From Salvia splendens (Eukaryota; Streptophyta; Magnoliopsida; Lamiales; Lamiaceae): DNA of 64,000 nt. How positions within the stretch are numbered: position 1 is the first letter of the stretch; every line of letters begins with the position of its first letter. Below, in pieces: positions 1 through 10,742 of the stretch. The DNA lies in NCBI RefSeq assembly GCF_004379255.2, contig NC_056035.1, positions 24,118,502-24,182,501 of the forward strand. Direction: 5' to 3'. A program made the position numbers and the translations under genes. The notes below the pieces were generated by a model. It was not told the origin of the DNA and did no database searches. It saw only the letters and a list, made by a program, of their open reading frames with translations.

Positions 1-1387
1 GGGAAGGAACCCCAAGCCATCAAGGACAAGGAAAATTTGGCAGGTATGGGAAAGCTCCAACAACTACCTATTATCGTGTTGTTTGATACGGGTGCTTCGC
101 ATTCTTTTATTTCAATGACTTGTGTGAATGCCTTAAAACTCTCTACTGCTAAGCTTGAACCGAATTTGAATGTGTCCTCACCGGTTGGAGGATTAATTGA
201 TATTGTGAGAATTTGCTCGAACATAGAGTTTGTGTTAGGAGAATTAAGAGTAGTGGCCCAACTTTTACACGTCATGCCTCTGGAGAATGTAGACATAATC
301 TTGGGAATGGATTGGCTTACCGAGAATCACGCAACGATTCACTGTAAAGAGAGACAAATTTCTTTTCAAGCCCCGGGCGAAGAGCCGACTATCTTGTACG
401 GGATCTCCATGAATCGACGAACCTCCATAATCTCCTCCTTGCAAGCAACTACGATGATAAGGAAAGGGCGTCTGGCGTATCTGGTGTACTTGAACGGAGA
501 GGAAAAGAAGGATTTGAAAGTGGAAGACGTGGCAGTAGTGCGAGATTTTCCTGATGTGTTTCCCGAAGCTTTGCCAGGACCGCCACCCGACAGACAAGTG
601 GAGTTCACGATTGATTTGGAACCAGGGTGTGCGCCAGTATCAAAGGCGCCATACCGAATGGCCCCTAAAGAGTTGGCCGAGTTGAAAGTACAGTTGCAAG
701 AACTGTTAGACTTGGGCTTTATTCGACCCAGTGTGTCACCGTGGGGAGCGCTAGTTTTGTTCGTTAAGAAGAAGGATGGGACGATGAGGATGTGCATCGA
801 CTATCGTGAGCTCAACAAGATGACCTTGAAGAATAAGTACCCACTGCCAAGGATTGATGACTTGTTTGACCAACTTCGAGGAGCGGGCGTATTCTCGAAA
901 ATGGATTTGAGATCAGGGTATCATCAACTAAAGGTCCGACGAGAGGATGTGCCTAAGACTGTTTTTCGCACTCGTTATGGCCATTATGAGTTCGTCGTGA
1001 TGCCATTTGGGCTGACCAACGCCCCGGCCATTTTCATGGACTTGATGAACCGAGTTTTCCACGAGTATCTTGACAAGTTCGTGTTAGTCTTCTTCGACGA
1101 CGTGTTGGTATACTTGAAGAACGAGGAGGAACATGGACAGTATCTACAAACAGTGTTGGAAACGTTGCGAAGGGAGAAACTGTACGCCAAGTTCAGTAAG
1201 TGTGAGTTTTGGTTGACTCGAGTGAACTTCCTTGGTCATATTGTGACGGCCAATGGAATTCAGGTCGACCCAGCAAAGGTCGAGGCCGTGCAGAATTGGA
1301 AATCGCCGAAAACGCCAAGTGAAATCCGCAGTTTCTTGGGATTGGCTGGATGTTATCGACGCTTCATCGAGGGATTCTCTAAGATTG
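1..1387 (+). pseudogene. gag-pol part 1 of element A: protease and reverse transcriptase
   Basis: The frame is open from the first base, so the true start lies upstream. An aspartic protease core DTGASHSFI begins at about position 85, followed by the pre-RT linker with [14 protein letters not shown] motifs follow: [30 protein letters not shown], and a catalytic box that reads FFDD instead of the FIDD of the intact copy (element F). The frame runs to EGFSKI and is cut by the solo LTR after position 1387; the next codons in the LTR end in a stop near 1423. This was the front of a polyprotein that processes itself and copies element RNA into DNA inside virus-like particles. It is non-functional here because RNase H and integrase are separated from it. 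Confidence 0.95.
1383..1387. repeat. TSD GATTG, left copy, of the solo LTR
   Basis: GATTG stands directly before the TGATAAGG start of the solo LTR and recurs at 2929-2933 directly after its CTTCA end. Removing the LTR and one copy restores the reading frame K-I-A-R-P expected at this point of pol. Confidence 0.95.
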
Positions 1388-1633
1388 TGATAAGGCTAAT
1401 TTCATGCATAGATCTAGGGCTTTAATTCGTGAAATTTCTGGGTCTAACACACGTTTTAAGCTAGGTGTGTGAAGATTTTCGCCAGGTCCAGCAAAGAAGG
1501 GAGACAGTTGCGTGGACCTAGGAAGAAGGCGAAAGAGTGGACATTATGCGGAAATTGCTCGACGGAGGAAGCCTCGGAGTTGAAGGGTAGAATAGAGATT
1601 TCTACGAAGACTCTAGAAGGTTATGTCCGCGTC

Positions 1634-1640
1634 TATAAAA
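1634..1640 (+). promoter_or_regulatory. TATA box of the solo LTR
   Basis: TATAAAA preceded by GTC and followed by GGGAGAAGCATGC. The LTR of element C has a comparable TATATAAAGGAGAGAGCATGC-like context at the equivalent place, which supports a real promoter element. Start-site use is inferred. Confidence 0.7.
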
Positions 1641-1860
1641 GGGAGAAGCATGCACGCTGGAGGGATCTTCGGGGTTGGAGACCTCGAGAACAGCTTGTAG
1701 CTTAGTTCACTTTTTCACACACTTGGGTTCTATCGTGGGGAGATTCAGGGCGTACTTGGGGTTCACCTCTAGTTTTCATACATTTCGATCTGGTCGTAAC
1801 ACCGTCCTTCTTAGGGCGAAGAAACAATTTATTTTCCATTTTCTTTTCTGTTGAATTCGC

Positions 1861-1885
1861 CAAGCTTCGCTGTTCGAAGCTCGGA
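1861..1885 (+). other. Stem-loop in the solo LTR, downstream of TATA
   Basis: The arms AAGCTTCG and CGAAGCTC flank the 5-base loop CTGTT. The same structure occurs as a perfect 10-bp stem in the LTR of element C (18108-18132). Its position, a little over 200 bases after the TATA box, puts it in the transcribed R or 5' leader part. Confidence 0.7.
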
Positions 1886-2928
1886 TCTCTTTGTTTTCTG
1901 GATACTTCTCTGTTTTTATGCAAGTTTCATTTTAGCTTATGCCGATTGTGTTGATCTTTGTTTGTTGATTATGTTTACTTGAATTCTGAGTTGGATTGTT
2001 GGAGTTGGTTGTTTTCGAGGTTGTTTTCTGGATTATTGCAGGTTCGTGGTTGGATCTGGGAGAATGGAGTTTGTTTGTGGATGAATTGGGTTTTTAACTT
2101 CTGATGTTGCAAGGCTGTCTGTGATTGTTGGGATTTGGAGTTAATCTGAGCAGATCTGTGAGAATCGGAGTTATGGAGTTGATTTTGCTGGGTGTTGAGT
2201 TCGGATGGCTTGGATCCGGAGTGGATTAAGCATTCGACGTGAATCTGAGCCGTGTTGATTTAATTTTATGCCTAGCCTACGTGTTTTCATTTCATTTTGC
2301 CTAGTTTATGTAGATCCCGATTCGTAGTAAGTTTCCGGCGTCCCGATTTCTATATTCTGTTCGAATCTAGGAGTATGCTCTGTTTTCTTCATTTACGCGT
2401 CTGAGTTGGTTAGGAGATTGCATGAGTTTGTTTGTTGCAGCTCTTTCTGTACTTACCTTATTTGAATGTCATGGTCCCCATTTTTTAATTCTCTCTGCCT
2501 AGTCATATTTAGTCAGTCATTTACACGGTCTAGTGAGTAATTATTTCTTTCGGCGTTGATGTCTGATTTTATAAGTGTTCTGTGTCCTAGGTCTAGCATT
2601 TAATTTCGGTGCCTAGGTCTAGTGGTAGTTTAAACCTCAACCCTTTTGCGTGGCAGCAGCCGCTTGTTTCCAGAGTCTCTAAGCACTACTTCACGACTCC
2701 ATCTTCGTGGGATCGACCCCACTTCCCTATACTAATCCATAGTATTCGGGTTGAGGGATTTAATTTTTGAAGGGGAGTCGAGTGTGTCCAACGACAAAAA
2801 CACTCTGTGTTCCTTGAGTTCCTGGACCTAGTGATCCAGCGGATTTAAGAAGCGCGGTGTCTTGACCAAGCACTTGCATAGTTTTCCCTATAAGCACACG
2901 ATGACAGGATCCGACTTGTCTCACTTCA

Positions 2929-2933
2929 GATTG
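2929..2933. repeat. TSD GATTG, right copy, of the solo LTR
   Basis: Second copy of the 5-bp duplication; pol of element A resumes directly after it with the codons for A-R-P-M. Confidence 0.95.
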
Positions 2934-3754
2934 CGAGACCGATGATGCAACTATTAAAGAAAGGAATCAAGGTGGTTTGGACGCCAGAGTGTGAGGCGAG
3001 TTTCCAACTACTGAAGGATAAACTGACCACAGCACCAGTCCTAGCGGTATCAGAACCCGACAAGGTCTTCGCCGTCTATACGGACGCGTCGAAAGTAGGA
3101 CTAGGATGCGTGTTAATGCAAGATGGGAAAGTAATAGCATATGCTTCCCGACAATTGAGACCGAATGAGTTGAATTTTCCGACTCATGATTTGGAGTTAG
3201 CAGCAGTGGTGCATGCACTGAAAATTTGGAGACACCATCTCTATGGAGTGAGATGCGAAATCTATACGGATCACAAGAGTCTCAAGTACTTCTTCGAGCA
3301 AAAAGAGCTAAACATGCGACAGCGACGTTGGTTAGAGATCGTGAAAGATTATGACTGTGGTATTAACTATCATCCGGGCAAGGCGAACGTAGTCGCCGAT
3401 GCTTTGAGTAGGAAGAACAACCCTCAACTGGCATATTTCCTAACTCAAGAGGAAGCGTTGATTCACGAGTTCGACAAGATGAGTTTGGAAATAGTGAAAG
3501 CGCCCGAGACAGTAGGTGCAAGAGTGGCGACGCTAGTGATTGAGCCAGATTTGAGAATCAAGCTCATAGAAGCCCAGCGACGTGATGGGAAGTTGGAAGA
3601 ATTACGTGCGAATGTGAGAGCCGAGAAGCTTGATCATTATCGTGAAGAGGCGGATAATGCTTTGACGTACGATGGACGTTTGTGTGTGCTGAGCGACGAG
3701 ACGCTAAAAGAGGAGATTTTGAGTGAAGCGCACGACACACCTTACACTGTGTAG
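2934..3754 (+). pseudogene. gag-pol part 2 of element A: RNase H and start of integrase
   Basis: The frame resumes in register after the solo LTR. RNase H motifs are visible: [14 protein letters not shown], the [12 protein letters not shown] helix, [10 protein letters not shown], and the ADALSRK end. The integrase N-terminal region then begins, but after SEAHDTPYT the frame hits TAG at 3752-3754. The next 35 bases hold two more stops and match nothing in the intact copy F. About 30 codons covering the HHCC zinc-binding segment of integrase are therefore missing or scrambled between this part and the next. An integrase without that domain would not be expected to work. Confidence 0.93.
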
Positions 3755-3789
3755 CATCGTATGTGGAAAGATGTCTAGCATGCTAACAA
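3755..3789 (+). other. Deletion scar in the integrase zinc-binding region
   Basis: Compared with element F, the codons from just after the first zinc-binding histidine region to just before QVKALHQRPYG are absent. This short unrelated stretch with stops replaces them. The scar looks like an internal deletion with filler DNA. The comparison was made by eye. Confidence 0.75.
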
Positions 3790-4902
3790 GTGAAGGCCTT
3801 ACACCAACGGCCATATGGGAAGTTGCAACCACTCGAAATTCCTGAATGGAAGTGGGAGCATCTAGCTATGGATTTCGTGACGGGTTTGCCAAGGTCACAG
3901 AAGGGAAACACCGCGATTTGGGTGATCATCGATCGACTAACGAAAAGCGCGCACTTTTTACCAATTCGAGTTACGTATGGCGCGGACAAATTTGCAAAAC
4001 TGTACGTGAATGAGATTGTGTGATTGCATGGAGTGCCAAAGACCATTGTATCCGACCGTGATACGAAGTTCACATCAAAGTTTTCGATGAGTTTGCAACA
4101 CGAATTGGGCACACAACTGAACTTCAGCACTGCTTATCACCCGCAATCAGATGGACAGTCAGAGAGGATGATTCAGACGCTGGAGGATATGCTGCGAGCT
4201 GTTGTCCTAGATCGAGGGGAAAGTTGGGAAACTGTTCTACCTTTGGTTGAATTCGCCTACAACAATAGCTATCAAGCGACGATCGACATGGCTCCGTATG
4301 AAGCCTTGTATGGCACGAAGTGTCAATCCCCACTTTATTGGTATGAAGTTGGCGAGAGGAAGATGTTAGGACCTGACGCTATAAAGGAGATGACCAAAAT
4401 TGTGCATCAAATCCGTGCAAGGATCAAGGAAGCTCAGGATAGACAGAAATCGTATGCTGACGTACGTCGAACGGAAATCAAATTCAACATTGGTGACAAA
4501 GTATTCCTGAAAGTATCCCCGACGAGAGGAGTTGTGAGGTTTGGAGTGAAAGGCAAGCTGAAACCGCGTTTTGTAGGACCGTACGAGATTATCGATGAAG
4601 TAGGTCCTTTGGCGTATCGATTGGCGTTACCTCCCAGCTTTGGGAACGTGCACAACGTGTTCCACGTGTCGCAGTTGCACAAGTACGTCCCCAAACATGG
4701 GATCCACCAAGAGGAAGTGATTCTAACCCCCGACATGAGCTACGAGGAAAGGCCCGAAGCAATCCTAGATCGGAAGGTACAAGAGTTACGAAACAAGTCG
4801 ATAGCGTCCGTGAAGGTGTTGTGGAAGCACCATGATCCCGAGGAAGCTACGTGGGAGTTAGAAGATAAAATGAAAGAAAGGTTTCCCGAGTTGTTTTCAT
4901 GA
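3790..4902 (+). pseudogene. gag-pol part 3 of element A: integrase core and chromodomain-like end
   Basis: The sequence resumes at [20 protein letters not shown]. The integrase core has the three catalytic acidic positions in their usual contexts: AMDFV, SDRDTKFTS and DGQSERM. A TGA at 4021-4023 interrupts the core where relatives have CGA (arginine before LHGVP), so it is a one-base change. After the core come the GPYEI motif, HNVFHVSQL, and a C-terminal segment ending VLWKHHDPEEATWE and FPELFS. This segment resembles the chromodomain that chromoviruses use for targeting to heterochromatin. The stop TGA is at 4900-4902. Confidence 0.93.
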
Positions 4903-4909
4903 GACGATC

Positions 4910-4928
4910 AAATTTCGGGACGAAATTT
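4910..4928 (+). other. Perfect 8-bp stem-loop just after the pol stop (element A)
   Basis: AAATTTCG, loop GGA, then CGAAATTT. The same palindrome occurs after pol in element E (48776-48794) and element F (35162-35180), always between the stop codon and the polypurine tract. Confidence 0.9.
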
Positions 4929-4934
4929 CTGTTT

Positions 4935-4946
4935 AGAGGGGAAGGA
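4935..4946 (+). promoter_or_regulatory. Polypurine tract of element A
   Basis: AGAGGGGAAGGA lies directly before the TGTAACATCCC start of the 3' LTR. In LTR retrotransposons this tract survives RNase H and primes plus-strand DNA synthesis. Confidence 0.85.
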
Positions 4947-7900
4947 TGTAACATCCCAAATTTTTTTTGTGACTCTTTTTGTATGTTTATGTGAAATTTC
5001 GATTATGAAACTTTTGTTCTTTGTGATTAAGTGAATTGTGCGAAATAATTATCGTGAGTGATGTGGAATGAAGTGTTTGATATTTTATATTTTCCAATGT
5101 GGGGAAATAATCAATAGGGTCATGCATTTATATTTTTCAAACCAATTCGTGGAAATTTTCGGCTCTTCCTAATTATTGAAATAGTATTTCATTTCGTGGA
5201 TTTAATTAATTGTTTTGGGGTATTTATCCAAATTAAATCCAAACCAAATGACCCCTAAGTGGTACTACATGAAATTCGAACTCTAGCCTATTATCTTTGG
5301 GAGTTTCGAAAATCTCCTATTTTAGGAGAATGAATTATTTTCTTTGATTTACTTGGTGCTTTGTTGACTCCCCTCTTGTGAATTAAATCCAATTAAATCA
5401 TGCCACGTATTATTTCTTCACCCAAAATAAATGGAGAGTTGAAATATTTCCTTGGCTATTTGAGCCTAATAATTTTCGGCCCCTTCACTAATTTTTGGAG
5501 AATAATTTAATTGTTTCCTATTTTGTGGAATCCCTTTTTAGTCAAATAAATACCTATGTCTAATTAATTGAGGATGTGAAATATTTTCTATTTTTGTCTC
5601 CATCACACACGCCCCCTATGCCTTATTTTTCCTTGTGGGAATTTAATTATTTGTTACCTATTTTATGGGAGCCTTTTCCCATATAAGAAATTACCCAATT
5701 TAAATCTTGTTCTATTTAATTGAGGATTTAAATAATTTCCTTGTGCATTCCCCCTCAAATTTTCGGCCCCTACCCCATGTTTCCTACTTGGAGATTTAAT
5801 TTATTATGTTCCCTTGTTTATGGAATATTCATTTTCCTTATTTCCTAAATTGTGGATTTATTTCTCTCCAAGTAAATATCAAATAATCCCTTGTTAATTT
5901 GCAGCCATAATTTTTGAAAATCATGCTCTTTGTAATTGTGGAATTTTTATTCATTAGCCTATATTTTAATTCTCCACAATTTATTTATTTAATTTACTCA
6001 TGGACCTAAACCTAGAATATATTTACCACTTAAACAAACCCTAGCCCCCATTCTCTCAAATTTCGCTACCCCCTCTCCCTCATTCTCTCCCACACGTCTT
6101 CCCTCTTCTCCCACTCTCCCATCTCCAAAAATCTCCCATTCAAGCTTATTCTTGCAACCATTGAAGGTATTTTTCAAGAGTCTCTGACGGATCGCTTCGT
6201 TCATTGCTTCTACCGATTTATTTTTGTCAAAGAAGGTATATTTGCTCACTTTTCCTCATCTTTTTCCGTTTGAACCGTGTTCTTGAGTCCTACATGCATG
6301 TAGTGGTTGTAGGATTGATAGATCACAAGTTTTCACCGGGGGGAAAGTGTGTTTTCGTAAGAAATTGGATGGTATTGTGTGTTTGATCGAAATCATGTGA
6401 TACTGGATTGGAATATTGGTGAATGATGTGAGTTTATGTGCAAATATGTGTATGAGAAACTTGTAAGCATGATTATGTGTTTTCGAGCATGACAAATCGG
6501 TGTTTGTTTGATGGAAGATGAAAACCCTATTTACGAACTATGAACCTGAAATCTGTGGTGCACGACCAGTAAATTATGATCTGTAATTGACCCAAAAAAC
6601 GAACGGATTTCGATTAGAAATTTTTACTGAGTAAACTTCAAGGTGTTTCCTGTGTCTCGTGTGAATTTCAGCCCTGTTTATCGAAAAATGAATTTTAATA
6701 AATTTTTGAAATTGACTGCGCAAATCTGCCAGAAACTTGTGTTCTCGCCCAGAATGTTTCGTTTCTGTTTGACCGACCAAATGACCTCCGATTGATGTGA
6801 TTCTTGAACTATATGAAAATTTATAGCGTCTTCTGAGTCGTGTTAAATTTTCAGCCTTTTTGGGCATTGGATAAATTTATGGTGAATTTTTCCAATAAAC
6901 TGCGCAGTGCTGTCAGAAATTGTGTGTTCCGACCAGAGAGTTTAATGTGTGATATGACTGACTAAATGACGTGATTTCGATGTGAAAATTTTCATGGATA
7001 AACATGAATGTGTCCTCTGTTTTGTGGCCAAAATTTAGCTTCTTTTGAGGTCGGGTAAATATATAGTGATTTTTATAAAATGGTCGCGCAGTTCGGCTAG
7101 TTTTCTGCCTTGTTAAAATGACACTTATTTTCAAGTTTAAAAGTATTATATGATGCATGTATGTCCAAGGAACGTGTTTAAATGATGGGATCACGTGTGA
7201 TAAGTTGAAATGTGTTACGGTGTGTCCTTCCATTTTTGTGACGTATGCTGGATCGGGAATTTGAGAAAAACGATGAGAGAGAAAACGATAGGACATGCAT
7301 AATAAAATATTGTTGTGGAAAGCTGACTTGTGTTGTCGTTGACAAGGGTGTTGTATATTCGTGAACTCGAGGATCGAGAGTTGCTATAAGTTGGGTTGTG
7401 ATTTGCTAAGCGAACGAGGTGGGCTTTCTTTTCAAATCTCTTTATTTTACGAAAATACTATGTGGCGTTATAAGGATGGTTTAACTTGTTATGTCATGCC
7501 ATGTTGTTTTTATTTATGAGATTGTTGTCTGATGCCTAGTTCGTCTGAGCTTGCTCCGTTAGGCTATAGGGCTGTGTTGTGAAACAAATTCGGGTTTGAG
7601 TAGGGCCACAAACCCTATCAGGCTGTACACTGGTGGGATCGTGAGCCGTCCTTGCTAGTCGGCCGGTCTCGTGGGCGAATAGTGTGGCCACACTTTCGTC
7701 GCACTGTGATATGATGATTATTATTGATGGATTGATGGGAAAAGTGGGGAGATAAATTGTCTGGCCAGACTTGAATATTTTTGTGTTCTCGTGATATTTT
7801 CTTACTACATAAATCTCGAGATCACTGGTATGGATGACATAACTTATTAAAATGTTTTCGGCATGAGCCCATTGAGTACAACAAGTACTCAGCCCTGCAT

Positions 7901-8400
7901 ATTATTTTTCTTATGTGCAGGTTGAGCGGGATGTTGCGGTGGATGTTGAGCTGGCTTAAGTACCTAGGATGCGTTGTGTCTTCATACATAGGCGTTATCC
8001 TTGACTCTCCTTAAACCTTATTTTTCCCGCTGCTATAATTTGAACTATGTCTCAAGACCTTAATCTTTTCTTTATGTTTTGTGTTTGAACATGCATGGTG
8101 GTGATAGGTTTTAAACAAGTATTTACGTTCCCTTTTGAAAATGGTATTCTCAGAGATTTAAGTTAAATGTTGTTTTGCTTTAGTTATTAATTGTTGTTTT
8201 ACTTAAGTCAAGTTCTTTCCGTTGTCTTTTTACAAGTATTTTACCTTATGTCTCTTCAAAAAAAATCATAACCTTAAACTCTTTAAACTAAGTTGTTTTT
8301 CTTTCTTTAAGTTAATTAAGTTGTTCTTTTAAATTGTTATCCATGAATGTCGGTCACGATCGCCGCGTCTGTGGTACCCCTTGTATGGGTGGTCGTGACA
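4947..8400 (+). repeat. 3' LTR of element A (3454 bp)
   Basis: It starts TGTAACATCCC and ends GTCGTGACA. The outer part differs from the other Tekay-like LTRs here, but several blocks are shared with E, F and G: CGAGGTGGGCTTTCTTTT (near 7416), a GGGCC(A/G)CAAACCCTA block (near 7603), and GTACTCAGCCCTGCAT followed by TTATGTGCAGGTTGAGCGG (7886-7929). A CT-rich, UTR-like stretch (6035-6150) is followed by candidate splice donors. No open frame of interest was seen. It carries the element promoter and polyadenylation signals by general LTR function. Confidence 0.92.
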
Positions 8401-8483
8401 CAACGACACAGCTAGGTCTAGGTACCCTCCTGGCCAATTGACACACACACACAGAGTCATAGTCTCATCTTTTCCCTCTATCA
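8401..8483 (+). repeat. 5' LTR fragment of element B
   Basis: These 83 bases end CCCTCTATCA and match 15142-15224 of the 3' LTR with a few changes. The rest of this LTR lies left of element A, outside the window. Confidence 0.9.
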
Positions 8484-8485
8484 AA

Positions 8486-8503
8486 TGGTGCCGTTGCCGG
8501 GGA
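8486..8503 (+). promoter_or_regulatory. PBS of element B, tRNA-Asp type
   Basis: TGGTGCCGTTGCCGGGGA is complementary to the 3' end of plant tRNA-Asp with one mismatch and lies 2 bases after the LTR end. It primes minus-strand DNA synthesis. This primer choice is typical of Athila elements and their relatives. Confidence 0.92.
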
Positions 8504-8589
8504 TGGATGGCGTTTTTGCATACATCTGTTGCATGACACTTTGGTGTACATATAGTTAATTGTTTTTCTATTCTTTTGTTTCTTAGTTT

Positions 8590-10260
8590 ATGAGGAGTTT
8601 TGTTAAGAATTTTGGTGTGAATATTGTAAATAAACTTTTCTTTATTTTTTGTGTTCCGCGGTTAAATGAAACTGAGTCCAACTGGCCAAAGGAAGAAGGG
8701 GCAAATCCAGTCACCACTCATTCAGAATTAACCACTGCCTTGCCTGTTGACTTGGATGCGAGCGGTGAGGAGGATCGCGGCACAGCCATCAAGTGTGAAC
8801 CGGAATCAATATCCGCAACTGAAGAGGAGAAAGCCAACATGGCTAACCATGAAAATGATCCCGAGATAAGCTCGTTGTACGCTCACTTGGATGGCGAACC
8901 ACCGCATGCAATCATCACGACCTTAGGACAAGAAGCAATCTACGTGGAGCCCCATATTATGGTCGTCCTGCCTGTGTTCTTGGGAAGGAGTTGTGACAGC
9001 CCATACGAGTTCTTGCATGAATTTTGCAAAATCTGCAAGGCTCTAAAGCGTCCATCGGGGTCGAGCGAAGGTGACAACAGACTGAAGGCCCTTCCCTTTG
9101 CCCTTAAAGGGGAGGCGAATACTTGGTTCAGGAGGCTGCCACCAAATTGTATCAGAACCTGATCTGACTTCAAGATGATGTTCTTGGATCAGTTCTTCCC
9201 AGCGGCCAGGACAAGTGCACTAAGAGATAAAATCCGAGGAGTTACACAAGGTTATGATGAGACCCTAAGTCAGTACTGGTCAAGATACATGGGTCTGTTG
9301 GACGCATGCCTAAACCACCATATTTTGGAAGTAGAAATTTACTCGATTTTCTATGAGAGGATGAATGCGGAGAGCAAGGACTTAGTGAACTCATCAAGTG
9401 GAGGAAGTTTTTCCAAACTACGAGTTAGTGAGGCCAAGAGAATCATGGAAAGACTTCTCTATGCGAAAAGAGCCTATGACAATCCACGTACTCTCCCGTC
9501 TAGAAGAGGTATGGCAAATGCTGCAGCAGTAGGAAATAATGATCAATTAGAGAGTCAGATTGACAAGCTCGAGAGGGCACTTTTGTCAGCAATTGACAAG
9601 TTCCTCCAGTCAATGCCACCACGGTAACTGCCCAAGAGGATCACTATCCAAATACGACTGGGCTTTGGAATTCAAATAGGAACTGGAATCCTGAAAAGCA
9701 GGAGGACACGCCTTGGAGAAAACACCTGGACTTTAGATGGGGAGAGGGAAACTCTAACCAGCCCAACCCACCTCAGAATGCATACGATGGACCCCCAGCC
9801 CAAGATTCACAGCCGAACTGGTCAGGAAGAAACCAGCATAATCCACACCCACCAAATCCATATCAAAATACCACCTATGTGCCACAATTAGATGGGAAAC
9901 CAGAATTACCAATCCCACTCACCCCAACATTGCCAAAATCACCCATGCCCTAACCCTAACCAGCATCACCACCCCAACCAATTTAGTCAGTACCCTTCAC
10001 ACCAAAATCAGCCAAACTACCCTTACAATCAAAACCATCCCATCTACCAGTCGCATCCCAACGGCCAGTATAACTCCCATCACCAGCAAAATCCCTACCT
10101 ACACCACCTGAATCCCAATCACAGTCAACCCCACAACTCTAACCAATTCGGCCAGTACCCTTCACATCAAAATCAGCCAAACTATACCTACCACCCATAC
10201 CCTAACACCCAGTATAATCCCCACCATCAGCAAAATCCTAACGATTTCCTACACTAAAAC
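8590..10260 (+). pseudogene. gag of element B (broken), with H/N/Q/P-rich tail
   Basis: The frame starts at ATG 8590. An Athila-type capsid region follows with PEISSLYAHLDGEPPHAI, FALKGEANTWFRRLPP, MFLDQFFPA and the YDETLSQYWSRY helix. A TGA at 9160-9162 replaces the tryptophan codon expected before SDFK and is the only stop before 9627, so one base closes the frame. After 9627 the frame shifts. The tail (about 9890-10257) is very rich in H, N, Q and P and contains a duplicated unit with QYPSHQNQPNY near 9983 and 10151. No CCHC zinc knuckle is visible, so this tail may have been the nucleic-acid-binding part. A coiled segment with MDMLNKQLSYLANLMNE near 10395 is the gag C-terminus. Confidence 0.88.
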
Positions 10261-10742
10261 AAGACAGGAAGATCTATGGAAGAGATGATGGGAGAGATGT
10301 TTGCTTACCAGCAAACCATGAGGAGCGAATTTCAGTCAAATAATGAAGTGGTGCAAGGCATGCAAAACGCCTAGAAAGAGCATAAGGAAAATATGGACAT
10401 GCTGAATAAGCAACTGTCCTACCTGGCCAATTTGATGAACGAGTTTATGGCAATGCGGAAAGGCTCCCAGTTACGGTGCACATACCTGACAAGGCTAATG
10501 TGAGGAAGGTGACATTGTGGTCAGGAACATCCTACAAGGAGGCTGAACGGAAGGAGTCATTTGGGGAATCAAGCAAGACGAAGGATAAGGGGACATACTG
10601 ACCAAGAAGAGTGGTCCTGATGAAACTGAGCCAGTTGCTGAACCTCAAATCAATCAAGGTCCGGAAGAGAGTTCAAGGGAAACCACTAAAGAACCTGATG
10701 AAGAGGTGAAGGAAGAAAAATCATTCCCTTACTGTTTTGTAA
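10261..10742 (+). other. Degraded gag C-terminus and protease lead-in of element B
   Basis: Fragments of coiled-coil gag end are readable in more than one frame (MMGEMFAYQQ near 10285, NKQLSYL near 10406). No continuous coding frame remains. The stretch ends at the stop preceding the lysine-rich ORF. Confidence 0.6.

Larger units (their letters stand above)
1388..2928 (+). mobile_element. Solo Athila-type LTR inserted in pol of element A
   Basis: This is a 1541-bp LTR with TG...CA ends and a perfect 5-bp TSD. Its first bases, TGATAAGGCTAATTTCATGC, match the start of the LTR of element C (18585 reading leftwards). Its 3' part has the block GTGGGATCGACCCCAC and the phrase about a 'tagtattcgggttgagg' type sequence seen in the other Athila-type LTRs here. 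A TATA box (TATAAAA, 1634-1640) is followed about 220 bases later by a stem-loop. No internal region or PBS follows, so this is a solo LTR left by LTR-LTR recombination of a full element. It is the fourth level of nesting: C, then B, then A, then this LTR. Confidence 0.93.
1..8400 (+). mobile_element. Element A: Tekay-like Ty3/gypsy LTR retrotransposon, 5' end outside the window
   Basis: The internal region enters the window just before the protease and runs through RT, RNase H, integrase and a C-terminal chromodomain-like segment. A purine-rich tract and a long 3' LTR (4947-8400) follow. Pol is split by a solo LTR and carries further defects, so this copy is dead. The LTR ends in GTCGTGACA, the same end as elements E and G. 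The bases after it (CAACG, 8401-8405) match the intact site in the other LTR of element B (15142-15146), so A was inserted into the 5' LTR of B and CAACG is the expected TSD. The left TSD copy and the 5' LTR are not visible. The Tekay assignment rests on motif order, the chromodomain-like C-terminus and the long LTR; no phylogeny was run. Confidence 0.93.
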
